Of a stretch of 32,974 nt of DNA, positions 24,560 through 32,645 are shown one piece after another. This DNA is from Rhizobiales bacterium Ga0077548 (GTDB lineage Bacteria > Pseudomonadota > Alphaproteobacteria > Rhizobiales > Xanthobacteraceae). The stretch spans positions 1-32,974 of the forward strand of contig LNEZ01000005.1 of assembly GCA_001464215.1 (NCBI GenBank). The letters run 5' to 3'. Every line of letters begins with the position of its first letter. Positions within the stretch are counted from its first letter, which is position 1. The notes under the pieces are model-generated. The model saw nothing but the letters and a program-made list of their open reading frames with translations. It was not told the DNA's origin and ran no database searches. Position numbers and translations under genes: made by a program.

Positions 24560-25882
24560 TCAGGCTGCCGTTGTCTCGGCAGTACTTTTTTTGAACGCTT
24601 GCAGAAACGACTGTTGCGCCGCGCCGAAGCTGCAGCGCTCGCGCACGCTGGCGGCCACGACACCCGGTGCGCACGAACGCCGCGCGAGACCTTCGGCCTG
24701 CGCTTGCTTCGCGACCGCCTCGGCGACAACCGGACACAACTCGGGGTCCAGCGGGCTCGGCAGAATGTTGTCGAAGCGAAGCTCTGTTTTGCCAACATGC
24801 GCCGCGATTGCGTGCGAAGCCGCAAGGCATATGGTTTCGGTGATCATTTTCGCGCGGGTATCGACGGCCCCGCGCATCACACCCGGAAAAGCCAAAACGT
24901 TGTTGCACTGGTTCGGCTCGTCGAAACGGCCGCTTCCCGAAATTGCAGCACCGGCAGCAAGCGCGGCACTCGGCATAATCTCTGGCTCGGGGTTCGCACA
25001 GGCGAACACGATAGAATCCTTGGCCATGGATTGAATGTGTGCCGGCGTCAGCAGTTTGCCGGTGCTCAAGCCGACAAAAGCATCGGCGCCCTTGAGGGCT
25101 TCGCGCAAATCGCCGGTCATACCGCTGCGGTTGGTCCGCCCGGCAAGTTCGTCCATGTGCGGAAACGGCTGACGCTCTTTGGCCGAAAGAATGCCGTGCT
25201 TGTCGCAGACAATGACCTCGCCCACGCCCCAAGCGAGCAGAAGCCGCGCGGCGGCAGTCCCGGCCGCGCCTGCGCCGTTAACAACGACGCGCAAATCTTC
25301 CTTGCGCTTTCCGAGAACCCGTAACGCATTCATCATGCCGGCGACAACCACCGTCGCCGTGCCGTATTGATCGTCGTGAAACGCGGGAACGGACAACCGC
25401 TCGTTCAGCGCCGCCATGGTAGTGAAACAATGCGGCGCTGCTACATCCTCGAGATTAAAGCCTGCAAACGATGGTTCCAGCGCAGCGATGTGATCCGTCA
25501 ACTTCGCGGGATCCTTTACATCGAGGCAGAGCGGAACCGCATCGAGGCCAGCGAGCATTTTGAACATGATCGCCTTGCCTTCCATGACCGGCACAGCCGG
25601 CAAGGGGCCGGTGCGGCCAAATCCGAGCACCGCGGTTCCGTCGGTAACGACAGCAATCGTGTTGCCGCGGTTGCTTAGTGTTTCCGCTTGCTCGGGATCG
25701 GCTACGATCCGCTGGACCAGCACGCCAACGCCCGGTGTATACAGCGTCGCGATATCCCGCAGCGAACTTACATGTACCTTTGGCGTAACCTCGAGTTTCC
25801 CGTGACCTGACGCAACATCGCGCACCGCGCTAATCGCGGCTTCAGGGGTTACTACCCAAGGCTTGTCGCGCGCAACCGTCAT
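24560..25882 (-). CDS. Malic enzyme family protein with altered active-site neighbours
   Basis: A 440-residue member of the small bacterial malic enzymes (oxidative decarboxylation of malate to pyruvate), without the phosphotransacetylase tail of MaeB. Kept are Tyr48 (LYTPGVG), Lys103 (PVMEGKA), the metal residues Glu145/Asp146 (NLEDVAAP) and Asp170/171, and a dinucleotide motif GAGAAG (203-208). Two usually fixed positions differ: the HDDQHGTA motif reads HDDQYGTA (Tyr173), and the G-N/D-I/L-G turn after VLGFG reads GRTG (Arg90). Its start overlaps the dehydrogenase stop (ATGA). The setting in a catabolic cassette and these changes suggest a malate-like substrate rather than malate itself. 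Confidence 0.85.
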   Translation of the reverse strand: MTVARDKPWVVTPEAAISAVRDVASGHGKLEVTPKVHVSSLRDIATLYTPGVGVLVQRIVADPEQAETLSNRGNTIAVVTDGTAVLGFGRTGPLPAVPVMEGKAIMFKMLAGLDAVPLCLDVKDPAKLTDHIAALEPSFAGFNLEDVAAPHCFTTMAALNERLSVPAFHDDQYGTATVVVAGMMNALRVLGKRKEDLRVVVNGAGAAGTAAARLLLAWGVGEVIVCDKHGILSAKERQPFPHMDELAGRTNRSGMTGDLREALKGADAFVGLSTGKLLTPAHIQSMAKDSIVFACANPEPEIMPSAALAAGAAISGSGRFDEPNQCNNVLAFPGVMRGAVDTRAKMITETICLAASHAIAAHVGKTELRFDNILPSPLDPELCPVVAEAVAKQAQAEGLARRSCAPGVVAASVRERCSFGAAQQSFLQAFKKSTAETTAA

Positions 25883-27174
25883 TGCCCTACCCCACCTCGG
25901 CGGCGTTGCGCGTAACGGTTCTCGCGCACGGTTGCAGTGAGTTCATGCGCGAGCATTCCTTCGGACGCGCACATGCGGCCCATGATCGGCGCAATCTTGT
26001 GGCTCGCCTCCGGTGTGAGGCGCTGGTACGTAACGGTCTTCAGGAACTTTCCGACCCACAGACCACCGGTGTAGCGCGCAGCGCGGCCGGTCGGCAGCGT
26101 GTGATTGGTGCCGACACCCTTGTCGCCGTAAGCAACCGTGCTCTCTTCGCCGACGAACAGACTGCCGTAGTTCTTGAGGTGTTTCAGGTAGTAGTCGTTT
26201 TTCGTAGTCAGCACTTCCAAATGCTCCGGCGCGTACCGGTCGCTGAGTGCGATTGCTTCATCATCGCTGTCTACGACCGCCACCTCACCCCACCGCGCCC
26301 AGGCAGCACCCGCGATTTCCCGCGTCGGCAGCGTAAGAAGCTGGCGGTCGATTTCTGCCATCGCTTCACGCGCAACCTTCTCGGACGTCGAAATCAGCCA
26401 CGCCGGGCTATCAGGCCCATGTTCGGCCTGGCCTAACAGGTCGGTTGCAACGAGCGCGGGGTCTGAGTTCTCGTCAGCGATGACCAGAATTTCGGTCGGC
26501 CCTGCAGGCAGATCGATGCCGACAAGACCGAACAACTGCCGCTTGGCTTCCGCGACATATGCGTTGCCGGGGCCCGTGATCATATCGACCGGCCGCATTC
26601 CAACGCGGCCATAGGCCATTGCAGCGAAAGCCTGCACGCCGCCGATAGTATAAATCTCGTCGGCACCCGACTCCGCGAGCGCATACAGCGTCGGCGGGAA
26701 AATCCCTTTACCTTCTCGCGGCGGCGCCGCACCGACGATGTGCGAAACGCCGGCCACGCGGGCCGTCGCAACACTCATGATCGCCGCTGAGATCAGCGGA
26801 TATTTTCCGCCGGGGACATAGCAACCGACAACTTCGATCGGAATGATCTTCTGCCCGAGCGTGATTCCGTTGCCGAACTCTGCCTCGAACTCCGCCATGG
26901 AATCGCGCTGACGCTTAGCAAATTCCGTCACTTGCTTCTTACAGAAGGCAAAATCCTCTTTGAAGGTTTCGCTCAGCGATTTGCGCGCCGTCGCGATCTC
27001 ATCTTGCGACACGCGAAACACCGGGTTGTTCCAGCCGTCCAATTTCGCTGCAAACCTGCGAACGGCGTCGTCACCGTTCTGCTCGATGTCTGCGATCATC
27101 TCACGGACCCGATCGATGAGATCGCGATTGTCCTGACGGGACTGGGGGGCAGCCTGCTTTAAATAGCGCACCAT
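25879..27174 (-). CDS. HisD-family dehydrogenase, sulfopropanediol dehydrogenase (HpsN)-like
   Basis: A 431-residue homologue of histidinol dehydrogenase. All metal and catalytic residues are recognisable: Gln249 and His252 (LLGQAEHG), Glu317 and His318 (YAPEHL), Asp351 and His358 (YGDKGVGTNH), and His410 (GMLAHE). Instead of the histidine-pathway C-terminal region it has GGLWVGKFLKTVTYQRLT. The gene heads a catabolic operon with no other his gene. HpsN oxidises 2,3-dihydroxypropane-1-sulfonate to sulfolactate in two NAD-dependent steps and is the best-known non-histidine member; this assignment is family plus context, not proof. It starts 29 bp from the LacI-type operator and is coupled to the malic enzyme gene. 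Confidence 0.8.
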   Translation of the reverse strand: MVRYLKQAAPQSRQDNRDLIDRVREMIADIEQNGDDAVRRFAAKLDGWNNPVFRVSQDEIATARKSLSETFKEDFAFCKKQVTEFAKRQRDSMAEFEAEFGNGITLGQKIIPIEVVGCYVPGGKYPLISAAIMSVATARVAGVSHIVGAAPPREGKGIFPPTLYALAESGADEIYTIGGVQAFAAMAYGRVGMRPVDMITGPGNAYVAEAKRQLFGLVGIDLPAGPTEILVIADENSDPALVATDLLGQAEHGPDSPAWLISTSEKVAREAMAEIDRQLLTLPTREIAGAAWARWGEVAVVDSDDEAIALSDRYAPEHLEVLTTKNDYYLKHLKNYGSLFVGEESTVAYGDKGVGTNHTLPTGRAARYTGGLWVGKFLKTVTYQRLTPEASHKIAPIMGRMCASEGMLAHELTATVRENRYAQRRRGGVGQ

Positions 27175-27202
27175 CTTATCAAATTCCGTATTGCCGAAGC
27201 CG

Positions 27203-27220
27203 AATGTAACCGGTTACATT
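27203..27220. promoter_or_regulatory. Perfect 18-bp LacI-type operator between the divergent operons
   Basis: AATGTAACCGGTTACATT is a perfect palindrome with the central CG typical of LacI/GalR operators. It lies 28 bp from the dehydrogenase start and 29 bp from the lacI start, almost at the middle of the 75-bp gap. One bound dimer could therefore control both the six-gene leftward operon and the lacI-exporter pair. I saw no second copy in the window. Confidence 0.85.
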
Positions 27221-27249
27221 GCCGGCCGTCTAGGGGCTCTACGTCCGAA

Positions 27250-28290
27250 ATGAAAAAGCCGGAAAAGTCCGTCAACGTCCGATCGCTCGCAAAAAAAGCA
27301 GGCGTTTCGGTTGCAACGGTCAGCCGTGCACTGCGGCAGCCGGACACTGTTGCGCCGCACACGCGAGAAAAAATTCTTCGTCTCGTGGAAAAGTACCGCT
27401 TTGTGCCGGATGGCAGGGCCGCGAATTTTTCTTCCCAGCGGACCGGACTTGTCGGCTTGATCGTGCCGACGATCTCGAACTCGATCTACGCGGAGTTCAC
27501 CGAAGCTATCCAGAGCCGGCTGCAAGCCGCAGGGCCGAGTCTGCTGATCGTCAACGCAAACTATTCAGCGGAAATCGAACGCGACATCATCCGCAAACTC
27601 ATCGAAAGCCGCGTCGAAGGCGTCATACTAACCGGCTATCGTAGAGATGCATCTCTCTATCAGTTGCTCGAGCACTACCGCATTCCGTTCGTGGTAACCT
27701 GGGCAATCAGCCCGAAGCGTTCAATCCCCTCCATCTCGTTCGACAATCATGCTGCTGCTGCCGAAGCGACCGAGATGTTGATCAAACTCGGTCATCGCCG
27801 CATTGGACTCATCTGTGGTGTTGCTGCCATCAACGATCGCGCGTCGATGCGGCTTGAGGCTTACCAGTCCGTGCTGGAGAAGCATCGCATTACCTTCGAC
27901 GAAACGCTCGTCTCCCAGCAACCGTTCGAGATTGAGGCTGCGGCCGAAGCCGCAACGAGGCTGATGTCGAATCCGAAACCGCCTACTGCCCTCTTCTGTG
28001 CGAACGACATTCAGGCGCTTGGCGCCCTCTTCGCCTGCCAGCGCATGAAGATACGCGTGCCCGAAGATGTGTCGATTATCGGTTTCGACGACCTGCCGAT
28101 CGTACGCACCGCCAACCCCGCACTTTCCAGCGTCCACGTGCCTGCACGTCAGATGGGAAATGCCGCAGCCGACGCTCTCATCGCTGCCGCGCGCCAGCAG
28201 ACGCCGATCAAAAGCCAGATCATTCCCACCGAACTCATCATGCGCGCGAGCACAGCGCCGCTCAAGCACTCTAAAGGCACGCGCCGATGA
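27250..28290 (+). CDS. LacI family transcriptional regulator
   Basis: A 346-residue repressor. The N-terminal headpiece VRSLAKKAGVSVATVSRALRQPDTVAPHTREKI holds the helix-turn-helix and the hinge. The ligand domain follows from about residue 70 (GLVGLIVPTISNSIYAEF) to the typical GFDDLPIVRTANPALSSVHVP segment. It is divergent from the dehydrogenase-transporter operon across a perfect operator and co-translated with the exporter gene (ATGA overlap at 28287-28290). It most likely represses both directions until the imported compound or a metabolite binds, and also controls its own gene. Confidence 0.92.
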   Translation: MKKPEKSVNVRSLAKKAGVSVATVSRALRQPDTVAPHTREKILRLVEKYRFVPDGRAANFSSQRTGLVGLIVPTISNSIYAEFTEAIQSRLQAAGPSLLIVNANYSAEIERDIIRKLIESRVEGVILTGYRRDASLYQLLEHYRIPFVVTWAISPKRSIPSISFDNHAAAAEATEMLIKLGHRRIGLICGVAAINDRASMRLEAYQSVLEKHRITFDETLVSQQPFEIEAAAEAATRLMSNPKPPTALFCANDIQALGALFACQRMKIRVPEDVSIIGFDDLPIVRTANPALSSVHVPARQMGNAAADALIAAARQQTPIKSQIIPTELIMRASTAPLKHSKGTRR

Positions 28291-29312
28291 CGACCGCACC
28301 GGAAGCTCCACCGGCGAGTTCGCCGGGCCATACCATTATGCTTGCTTTGCCAGGCGTAGCGGTCTCCGCATCGATTGCGGCCGTGGCCTATCTACTCTCG
28401 CGTTGGATCGTGCAAGTCCCGCTCAATCCCATCATGATCGCCGTTGTGCTTGGGATACTGATTTCCAGTCTCACCAGCTCACCGGCGTGGATTACTGGGG
28501 GCCTTGAAACGTTACCTCGCTTTGCGTTGCGGATCGCAATCGTGCTGCTCGGATTCCAGATTTCGATTGCGGACGTACTCAGTATCGGCGGCACTGGACT
28601 TTCCTCCGCAATAGTTGCGACGGCGACCACGCTCGCCGTGACACTTGCTGCCGGTCGGATAATGCGCGTCGAACGCAACTCGGCGATTTTAATTGCGGTA
28701 GGAACAGCGATCTGTGGCGTAGCAGCGATTGTCGCGATGGGCTCTGCAATTCGTGCCAGTGCGCGCGACATGACCTATGCCATCCTGTGCGTGACGCTCT
28801 TCGGCCTGCTCTCGATGTTTTTATTCCCTCTAGCGGGTCAGTTTCTCAGTCTGGACGCACGGCTGTTTGGCATCTGGACCGGTGCGGCGGTCCATGAGGT
28901 CGCCCAGGTCGTTGCCGCCGGATTTCAGCACAGCCAAGAGGCCGGCGAAGTCGCGACCATTACGAAGCTTTCTCGCGTCTTACTGCTCGCTCCTGTAGTC
29001 GCCGCTATTACATTCTCCTTGCCGTCGGACACGAGCGCGCCGCGCGCGAAGTCCGTAGTGCCGTGGTTCGTGGTTGGCTTTGCGCTGGCAGTCGCCGTCA
29101 ATTCCTTCTTGCCCGTTCCCGGCGAAGCGCGGGCAGCCCTCGGTGTCATTGTCAGCGTACTCTTCACATTCGCGCTTGCCGCAATCGGCCTCACGATTAA
29201 TCCGCGGCAATTACTTTCCGGAAACGCGACGGGCTTATTACTGGGGTTGATCGCAACTATTTGGGTAACAGCAGTCGCTTTGGTAGTAATTTTGCTCGCC
29301 GAAACACGTTAA
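28287..29312 (+). CDS. YeiH/TauZ-type putative sulfate or sulfite exporter (COG2855)
   Basis: A 341-residue inner-membrane protein with about ten helices from the YeiH family (PF03601). Conserved blocks are NPIMIAVVLGILISSL, LRIAIVLLGFQISIADV, AVGTAICGVAAIVAMG and WTGAAVHEVAQVVAAG. TauZ and SuyZ of this kind accompany taurine and sulfolactate degradation genes and are proposed to release the sulfate or sulfite formed; direct proof in the family is limited. Its start overlaps the lacI stop by 4 nt, so it is under the same control as the leftward operon. It is the clearest hint that the cassette handles a sulfonate. Confidence 0.88.
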   Translation: MTTAPEAPPASSPGHTIMLALPGVAVSASIAAVAYLLSRWIVQVPLNPIMIAVVLGILISSLTSSPAWITGGLETLPRFALRIAIVLLGFQISIADVLSIGGTGLSSAIVATATTLAVTLAAGRIMRVERNSAILIAVGTAICGVAAIVAMGSAIRASARDMTYAILCVTLFGLLSMFLFPLAGQFLSLDARLFGIWTGAAVHEVAQVVAAGFQHSQEAGEVATITKLSRVLLLAPVVAAITFSLPSDTSAPRAKSVVPWFVVGFALAVAVNSFLPVPGEARAALGVIVSVLFTFALAAIGLTINPRQLLSGNATGLLLGLIATIWVTAVALVVILLAETR

Positions 29313-29743
29313 GTCCCACAAAAACTTATTAGCTTGGTGCAAGTCGATGTGCGCGCGAGAGCATTTTGGGCAAATTCAGGCGAGTACTGCGAGCCAATTA
29401 TTCTGAGACCCATTCTCACAGAATGCCCTTCCGGCAGCATTATTAGATAGCGCAAGATTTATTGAATAACTTGTCGGAATGAACCCCGGCTACAGCGCTG
29501 ACGCATTGAAAATATGGGTGCCCCCCGGTCGGAATCGAAGCTGCGACCAAGCTTAGAAGTTGTTAGAGAAGCCAGCAATTTTCAATGCTCCTTCCGACAA
29601 AACCGGCCTGCCGGCGGCATCGTTCGATATGGCGAAATATTAGATTGTGAGAATGGCGAAAAAGCAAAGGCGCACACAATACCGCGCCGCGAGCCTGAGG
29701 TGAGTTTGATCTGCGTCAATTCGCTCTTGCCACAGAGGTGCGA
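29313..29743. other. Non-coding, AT-richer gap with a tRNA-like 3' end
   Basis: No convincing gene. An imperfect hairpin (TTCTG at 29401, CAGAA at 29418) has no T-run. At about 29514-29544, minus strand, a sequence resembles a tRNA 3' end (a TTCGATT loop and GGGGGGCACC before the 5' edge), but the T-stem does not pair and nothing tRNA-like precedes it. Two stretches, from 29432 and 29611, share an imperfect pattern (CCGGC-R-GCAT, GATA, GC). This may be decayed mobile DNA. Confidence 0.4.
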
Positions 29744-31219
29744 ATGAAGCCGCTAAAGCAGAACAATCACATGTTAACGAGACGCGCATTCATTGCCAGT
29801 GCGATGATTGGATCGTCGAACGCCCTTCTCACCGCAAAATGGGCATTCGGACAATCCAACCTGTTCGAACGCAGCCTGCCGATTCCACCGCTAATCGACG
29901 CGCGTTCAGTCGCTAACAAGATCAGTTTGATCGCGGCTGAAGGACGACACAAATTCTTCCCAAATCAGCCAACTGCAACTTCGGGTTACTCTGGTGCAAT
30001 TCTCGGCCCAACGCTTCGCTTCCATAAGGGCGACGAGATAGCGGTCACCGTCGAGAACAGACTTAGCCGACATACAACTGTTCATTGGCATGGCTTACTA
30101 ATTCCGAGTATCTCCGATGGAGGGCCTCATAATCTAATCGCTCCGGACACTTCCTGGCAGACGACACTGAAGATCGACCAACCGGAAAGCACAGCCTGGT
30201 TTCACCCGCATCCGCACGGTGACACAGCACGGCAGGTTTATTCTGGCCTTGCGGGAATGGTGTTGATCAATGACGGATCAAGTGAGCGGCTAGGTTTACC
30301 GCGAACATATGGGGCCGACGATATTCCGCTCATACTTCAAGAGCGGCAGTTCAACTCAAACGGCAGCCTACGCTACGACGACGGTCCCCAGACGACGATG
30401 CTCGGCGCGCGGGGAGATACAATTATTGTGAATGGAGTTATCGCACCTGTCGCGCGCGTTCCCGTGGGATTGGTTCGGCTGCGACTATTGAATGGTTCGA
30501 ACGCGAGAACTTTTGATCTGTCGTTCAGCGATGCAAGGGCATTTCACGTAATCGCATCTGATGGTGGTTATCTCCCCTCTCCAGTACGACGTACCCGTCT
30601 AATAATATCGCCCGGCGAGCGCTTCGAGCTGTTGGCCGATTTTTCCGATGCTCGGTCTGTCTTACTTGAAACAGGGGCTGATCAGTTTATTCCCATGATG
30701 GGTATGATGTCCGGAGACGTCAGCGGGGCAGCGCAAATTATTAAATTTGAACCCGATCCTACTAAGTTGGCTCCCATCAAATCCATTCCAGAAAAACTAT
30801 CAACAATCTCGGGTATCGGAAAGGTCGATGGCCTGAGACGCCGCCAGTTCGTGTTGAACGATCATATGATGGGCATGCGATCCAGGAACCGTGGTCTTGC
30901 CATCAATGGAAGACAGTACGACATGACCCGGATTGACACTACCGTTTCGCTGGGCAGCAGCGAGGTCTGGGAAGTTGAATCAGGAATGATGGCTCATCCA
31001 TTCCACATCCACGGAGTTCAATTCAGAATTCTCTCAATCGATAGAAGAAAGCCACCAATGCATCTGCAAGGCAACAAAGATACAGTATTGGTGCCCGGAT
31101 CAGCTGAAATTCTCGTTCACTTTTCCCAGCGCGCAACACGGGAACATCCCTTCATGTATCACTGCCATATCCTTGAACACGAGGATGCCGGCATGATGGG
31201 ACAATATGTTGCGACGTAG
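29744..31219 (+). CDS. Multicopper oxidase, Tat-exported (CueO/laccase type)
   Basis: A 491-residue periplasmic copper oxidase with three cupredoxin domains. Copper ligands are complete: HWHG (114-117), HPHPHG (154-159), the HPFHIHG block near residue 418, and YHCHILEHEDAGMM with Cys474, His475, His479 and Met484. The Tat signal LTRRAFIASAMIG ends near FGQS. The ATG at 29744 has GAGGTG 3-5 nt upstream; the GTG two codons earlier is less likely. Methionine pairs before domain 3 (MMGMMSG, NDHMMGMRS) resemble copper-binding stretches of CueO, suggesting oxidation of Cu(I), though phenols or other metals are possible. It stands alone, with a lower GC content than the sox region. Confidence 0.9.
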   Translation: MKPLKQNNHMLTRRAFIASAMIGSSNALLTAKWAFGQSNLFERSLPIPPLIDARSVANKISLIAAEGRHKFFPNQPTATSGYSGAILGPTLRFHKGDEIAVTVENRLSRHTTVHWHGLLIPSISDGGPHNLIAPDTSWQTTLKIDQPESTAWFHPHPHGDTARQVYSGLAGMVLINDGSSERLGLPRTYGADDIPLILQERQFNSNGSLRYDDGPQTTMLGARGDTIIVNGVIAPVARVPVGLVRLRLLNGSNARTFDLSFSDARAFHVIASDGGYLPSPVRRTRLIISPGERFELLADFSDARSVLLETGADQFIPMMGMMSGDVSGAAQIIKFEPDPTKLAPIKSIPEKLSTISGIGKVDGLRRRQFVLNDHMMGMRSRNRGLAINGRQYDMTRIDTTVSLGSSEVWEVESGMMAHPFHIHGVQFRILSIDRRKPPMHLQGNKDTVLVPGSAEILVHFSQRATREHPFMYHCHILEHEDAGMMGQYVAT

Positions 31220-31326
31220 ACGAACAACGGTTTCGATATTTGCTAAGCAATCAATAGCTTCATGGCCTGTTCAAATCGATTGATTTCGGACTGATTTATA
31301 ATCGCGTTGGCGAGTGTCAAAGTCTG

Positions 31327-32202
31327 CTACTGCGGCATTTTTACCGGCACCTTCAGATAGTGCACACCATTCGATTCCGCCGGCGGAAACTTTCCAGCAC
31401 GAATGTTCACTTGGATCGATGGCAACAGAAGCAATGGCGCGGCAAGCGTCGCATCGCGCGCTTTGCGCATCTCGACAAAGTCGCTTTCATCCACGCCCTC
31501 ATGTACGTGAATATTGCGTGCCCTCGCCTCACCAACCGTGGTTTCCCACGCATAGTGGTCACGTCCCGGCGCCTTGTAATCATGGCACATGAACAGCCGC
31601 GTTTCAGGTGGCAATGCCAGAATGCGTTGGATCGAGCGGTAGAGTGCGTTCGCATCGCCTCCGGGAAAGTCGGCACGTGCAGTACCATAATCGGGCATAA
31701 ACATCGTATCGCCTACGAACACGACATCGCCAATCTTGTAGGACACGCATGCTGGCGTATGGCCGGGAGTATAAATGACTTCACCCTCCAACTTTCCGAT
31801 CGCAAAGCGTTCGCCGTCCTTGAATAGGTGATCAAATTCAGACCCATCACCAGAAATATCAGTTGCATTGAAGACGGGGCGGAAGATGCGCTGCACATCG
31901 CGAATGTGCTCACCGATGGAAACCCTGGCTCCCGTCCTGAGCTTGATGTAAGGCGCGCCAGATAAATGATCGGCGTGCGCATGGGTTTCCAGTACCTGTG
32001 CGATTTTGATGCCGTTCTTTTCAGCCTCAGCCAAAATCTGATCCGATGAAGTGAAAGTCGCCTTACCGCTCCGGAAATCATAATCCAGAACAGGGTCGAC
32101 TACGGCACCCTGCATGGTTGCGGGATCCCAGACCAAGTAACTGACGGTATTCGTCGCCTCGTCGAAAAAGGCTTTGATTCCAATCTTTTGCATCGCAGTC
32201 AT
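31327..32202 (-). CDS. MBL-fold persulfide dioxygenase-like hydrolase (ETHE1/Blh type)
   Basis: A 291-residue metallo-beta-lactamase-fold protein of the group that oxidises glutathione persulfide to sulfite. Metal motifs are THAHADH, the His of TPGHTPACVSY, Asp in VFVGDTMFMPDYG, and the CHDY block characteristic of persulfide dioxygenases. The ATG at 32202 has GGGAG 6 nt ahead and is chosen over the longer frame. It lacks the DUF442 and rhodanese domains fused in some relatives. It diverges from the BigR-like regulator over tandem operator repeats. In the same frame after its TAG, 27 further codons stay open to 31243, whose meaning is unclear. Confidence 0.88.
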   Translation of the reverse strand: MTAMQKIGIKAFFDEATNTVSYLVWDPATMQGAVVDPVLDYDFRSGKATFTSSDQILAEAEKNGIKIAQVLETHAHADHLSGAPYIKLRTGARVSIGEHIRDVQRIFRPVFNATDISGDGSEFDHLFKDGERFAIGKLEGEVIYTPGHTPACVSYKIGDVVFVGDTMFMPDYGTARADFPGGDANALYRSIQRILALPPETRLFMCHDYKAPGRDHYAWETTVGEARARNIHVHEGVDESDFVEMRKARDATLAAPLLLLPSIQVNIRAGKFPPAESNGVHYLKVPVKMPQ

Positions 32203-32245
32203 AGCAGGCTCCCAAGTCATTCCTATCACCGTACTTGACTTACAT

Positions 32246-32276
32246 ATTAGCAGTTCCTAATTTAGCAATACCTAAT
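32246..32276. promoter_or_regulatory. Tandem operator repeats between the MBL gene and the ArsR gene
   Basis: Two directly repeated 15-bp units, TTAGCAGTTCCTAAT (32247) and TTAGCAATACCTAAT (32262), each contain an inverted repeat (TTAG-n-CTAA; the first extends to ATTAG-6 nt-CTAAT). They fill the 88-bp gap between the two divergent starts and end just before the ribosome site of the regulator. This arrangement fits an autoregulating ArsR dimer binding twice and shutting both promoters. Confidence 0.75.
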
Positions 32277-32290
32277 TTATGGAGCGTTGG

Positions 32291-32620
32291 ATGTCCCGAT
32301 CGGCGATGAAGAGGAAAACCGACACCGGCATTGCCAGTCTCGCTCGCAAAGCAGGCGATGCCGCCCAATTGTTAAAGCTATTGGCTAACGAAAACCGGCT
32401 GCAAATTCTTTGTCAGCTTGCGATCTCCCGTGAAGTCTCGGTGGGAGAGCTTGCGGATGAAGTCGGGCTAAGCCAATCGGCACTCTCGCAGCATCTTGCG
32501 AAGATGCGCGATGAAGGTTTGGTTGCGACCCGACGTGAAGCGCAAACCGTATTCTACCGAATATCCGATCTCAATGCGGCTCGCGTACTCGCGCTGCTGA
32601 AGGATATTTACTGTCCGTAA
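32291..32620 (+). CDS. bigR: ArsR family persulfide-responsive repressor (BigR/SqrR type)
   Basis: A 109-residue winged-helix repressor. The recognition region is GELADEVGLSQSALSQHLAKMRDEGLV and the beta-wing RREAQTVFYRIS. Cys41 (RLQILCQLA) and Cys108 (the C-terminal IYCP) sit exactly where BigR and SqrR have the two cysteines that form a disulfide or tetrasulfide link when persulfides appear and release DNA. The start at 32291 has GGAG 6 nt upstream; the ATG at 32279 lacks one. It is divergent from the MBL gene and followed after 25 nt by a rhodanese gene, a setting typical of persulfide-detoxification operons. Confidence 0.9.
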   Translation: MSRSAMKRKTDTGIASLARKAGDAAQLLKLLANENRLQILCQLAISREVSVGELADEVGLSQSALSQHLAKMRDEGLVATRREAQTVFYRISDLNAARVLALLKDIYCP

Positions 32621-32645
32621 CAAACTACGTTGAAGGAACTTAAGA

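Noticed and set aside
23285-25324. 679-codon open frame on the plus strand, antisense to the binding-protein and malic enzyme genes
   Set aside because: It is rich in Arg and His, matches no family, spans two well-supported genes and their junction, and is explained by GC-rich codon bias in the opposite strand.
29514-29747. 77-codon open frame before the multicopper oxidase
   Set aside because: Composition is irregular, no family is recognisable, and it overlaps the ribosome site and start of the oxidase gene.
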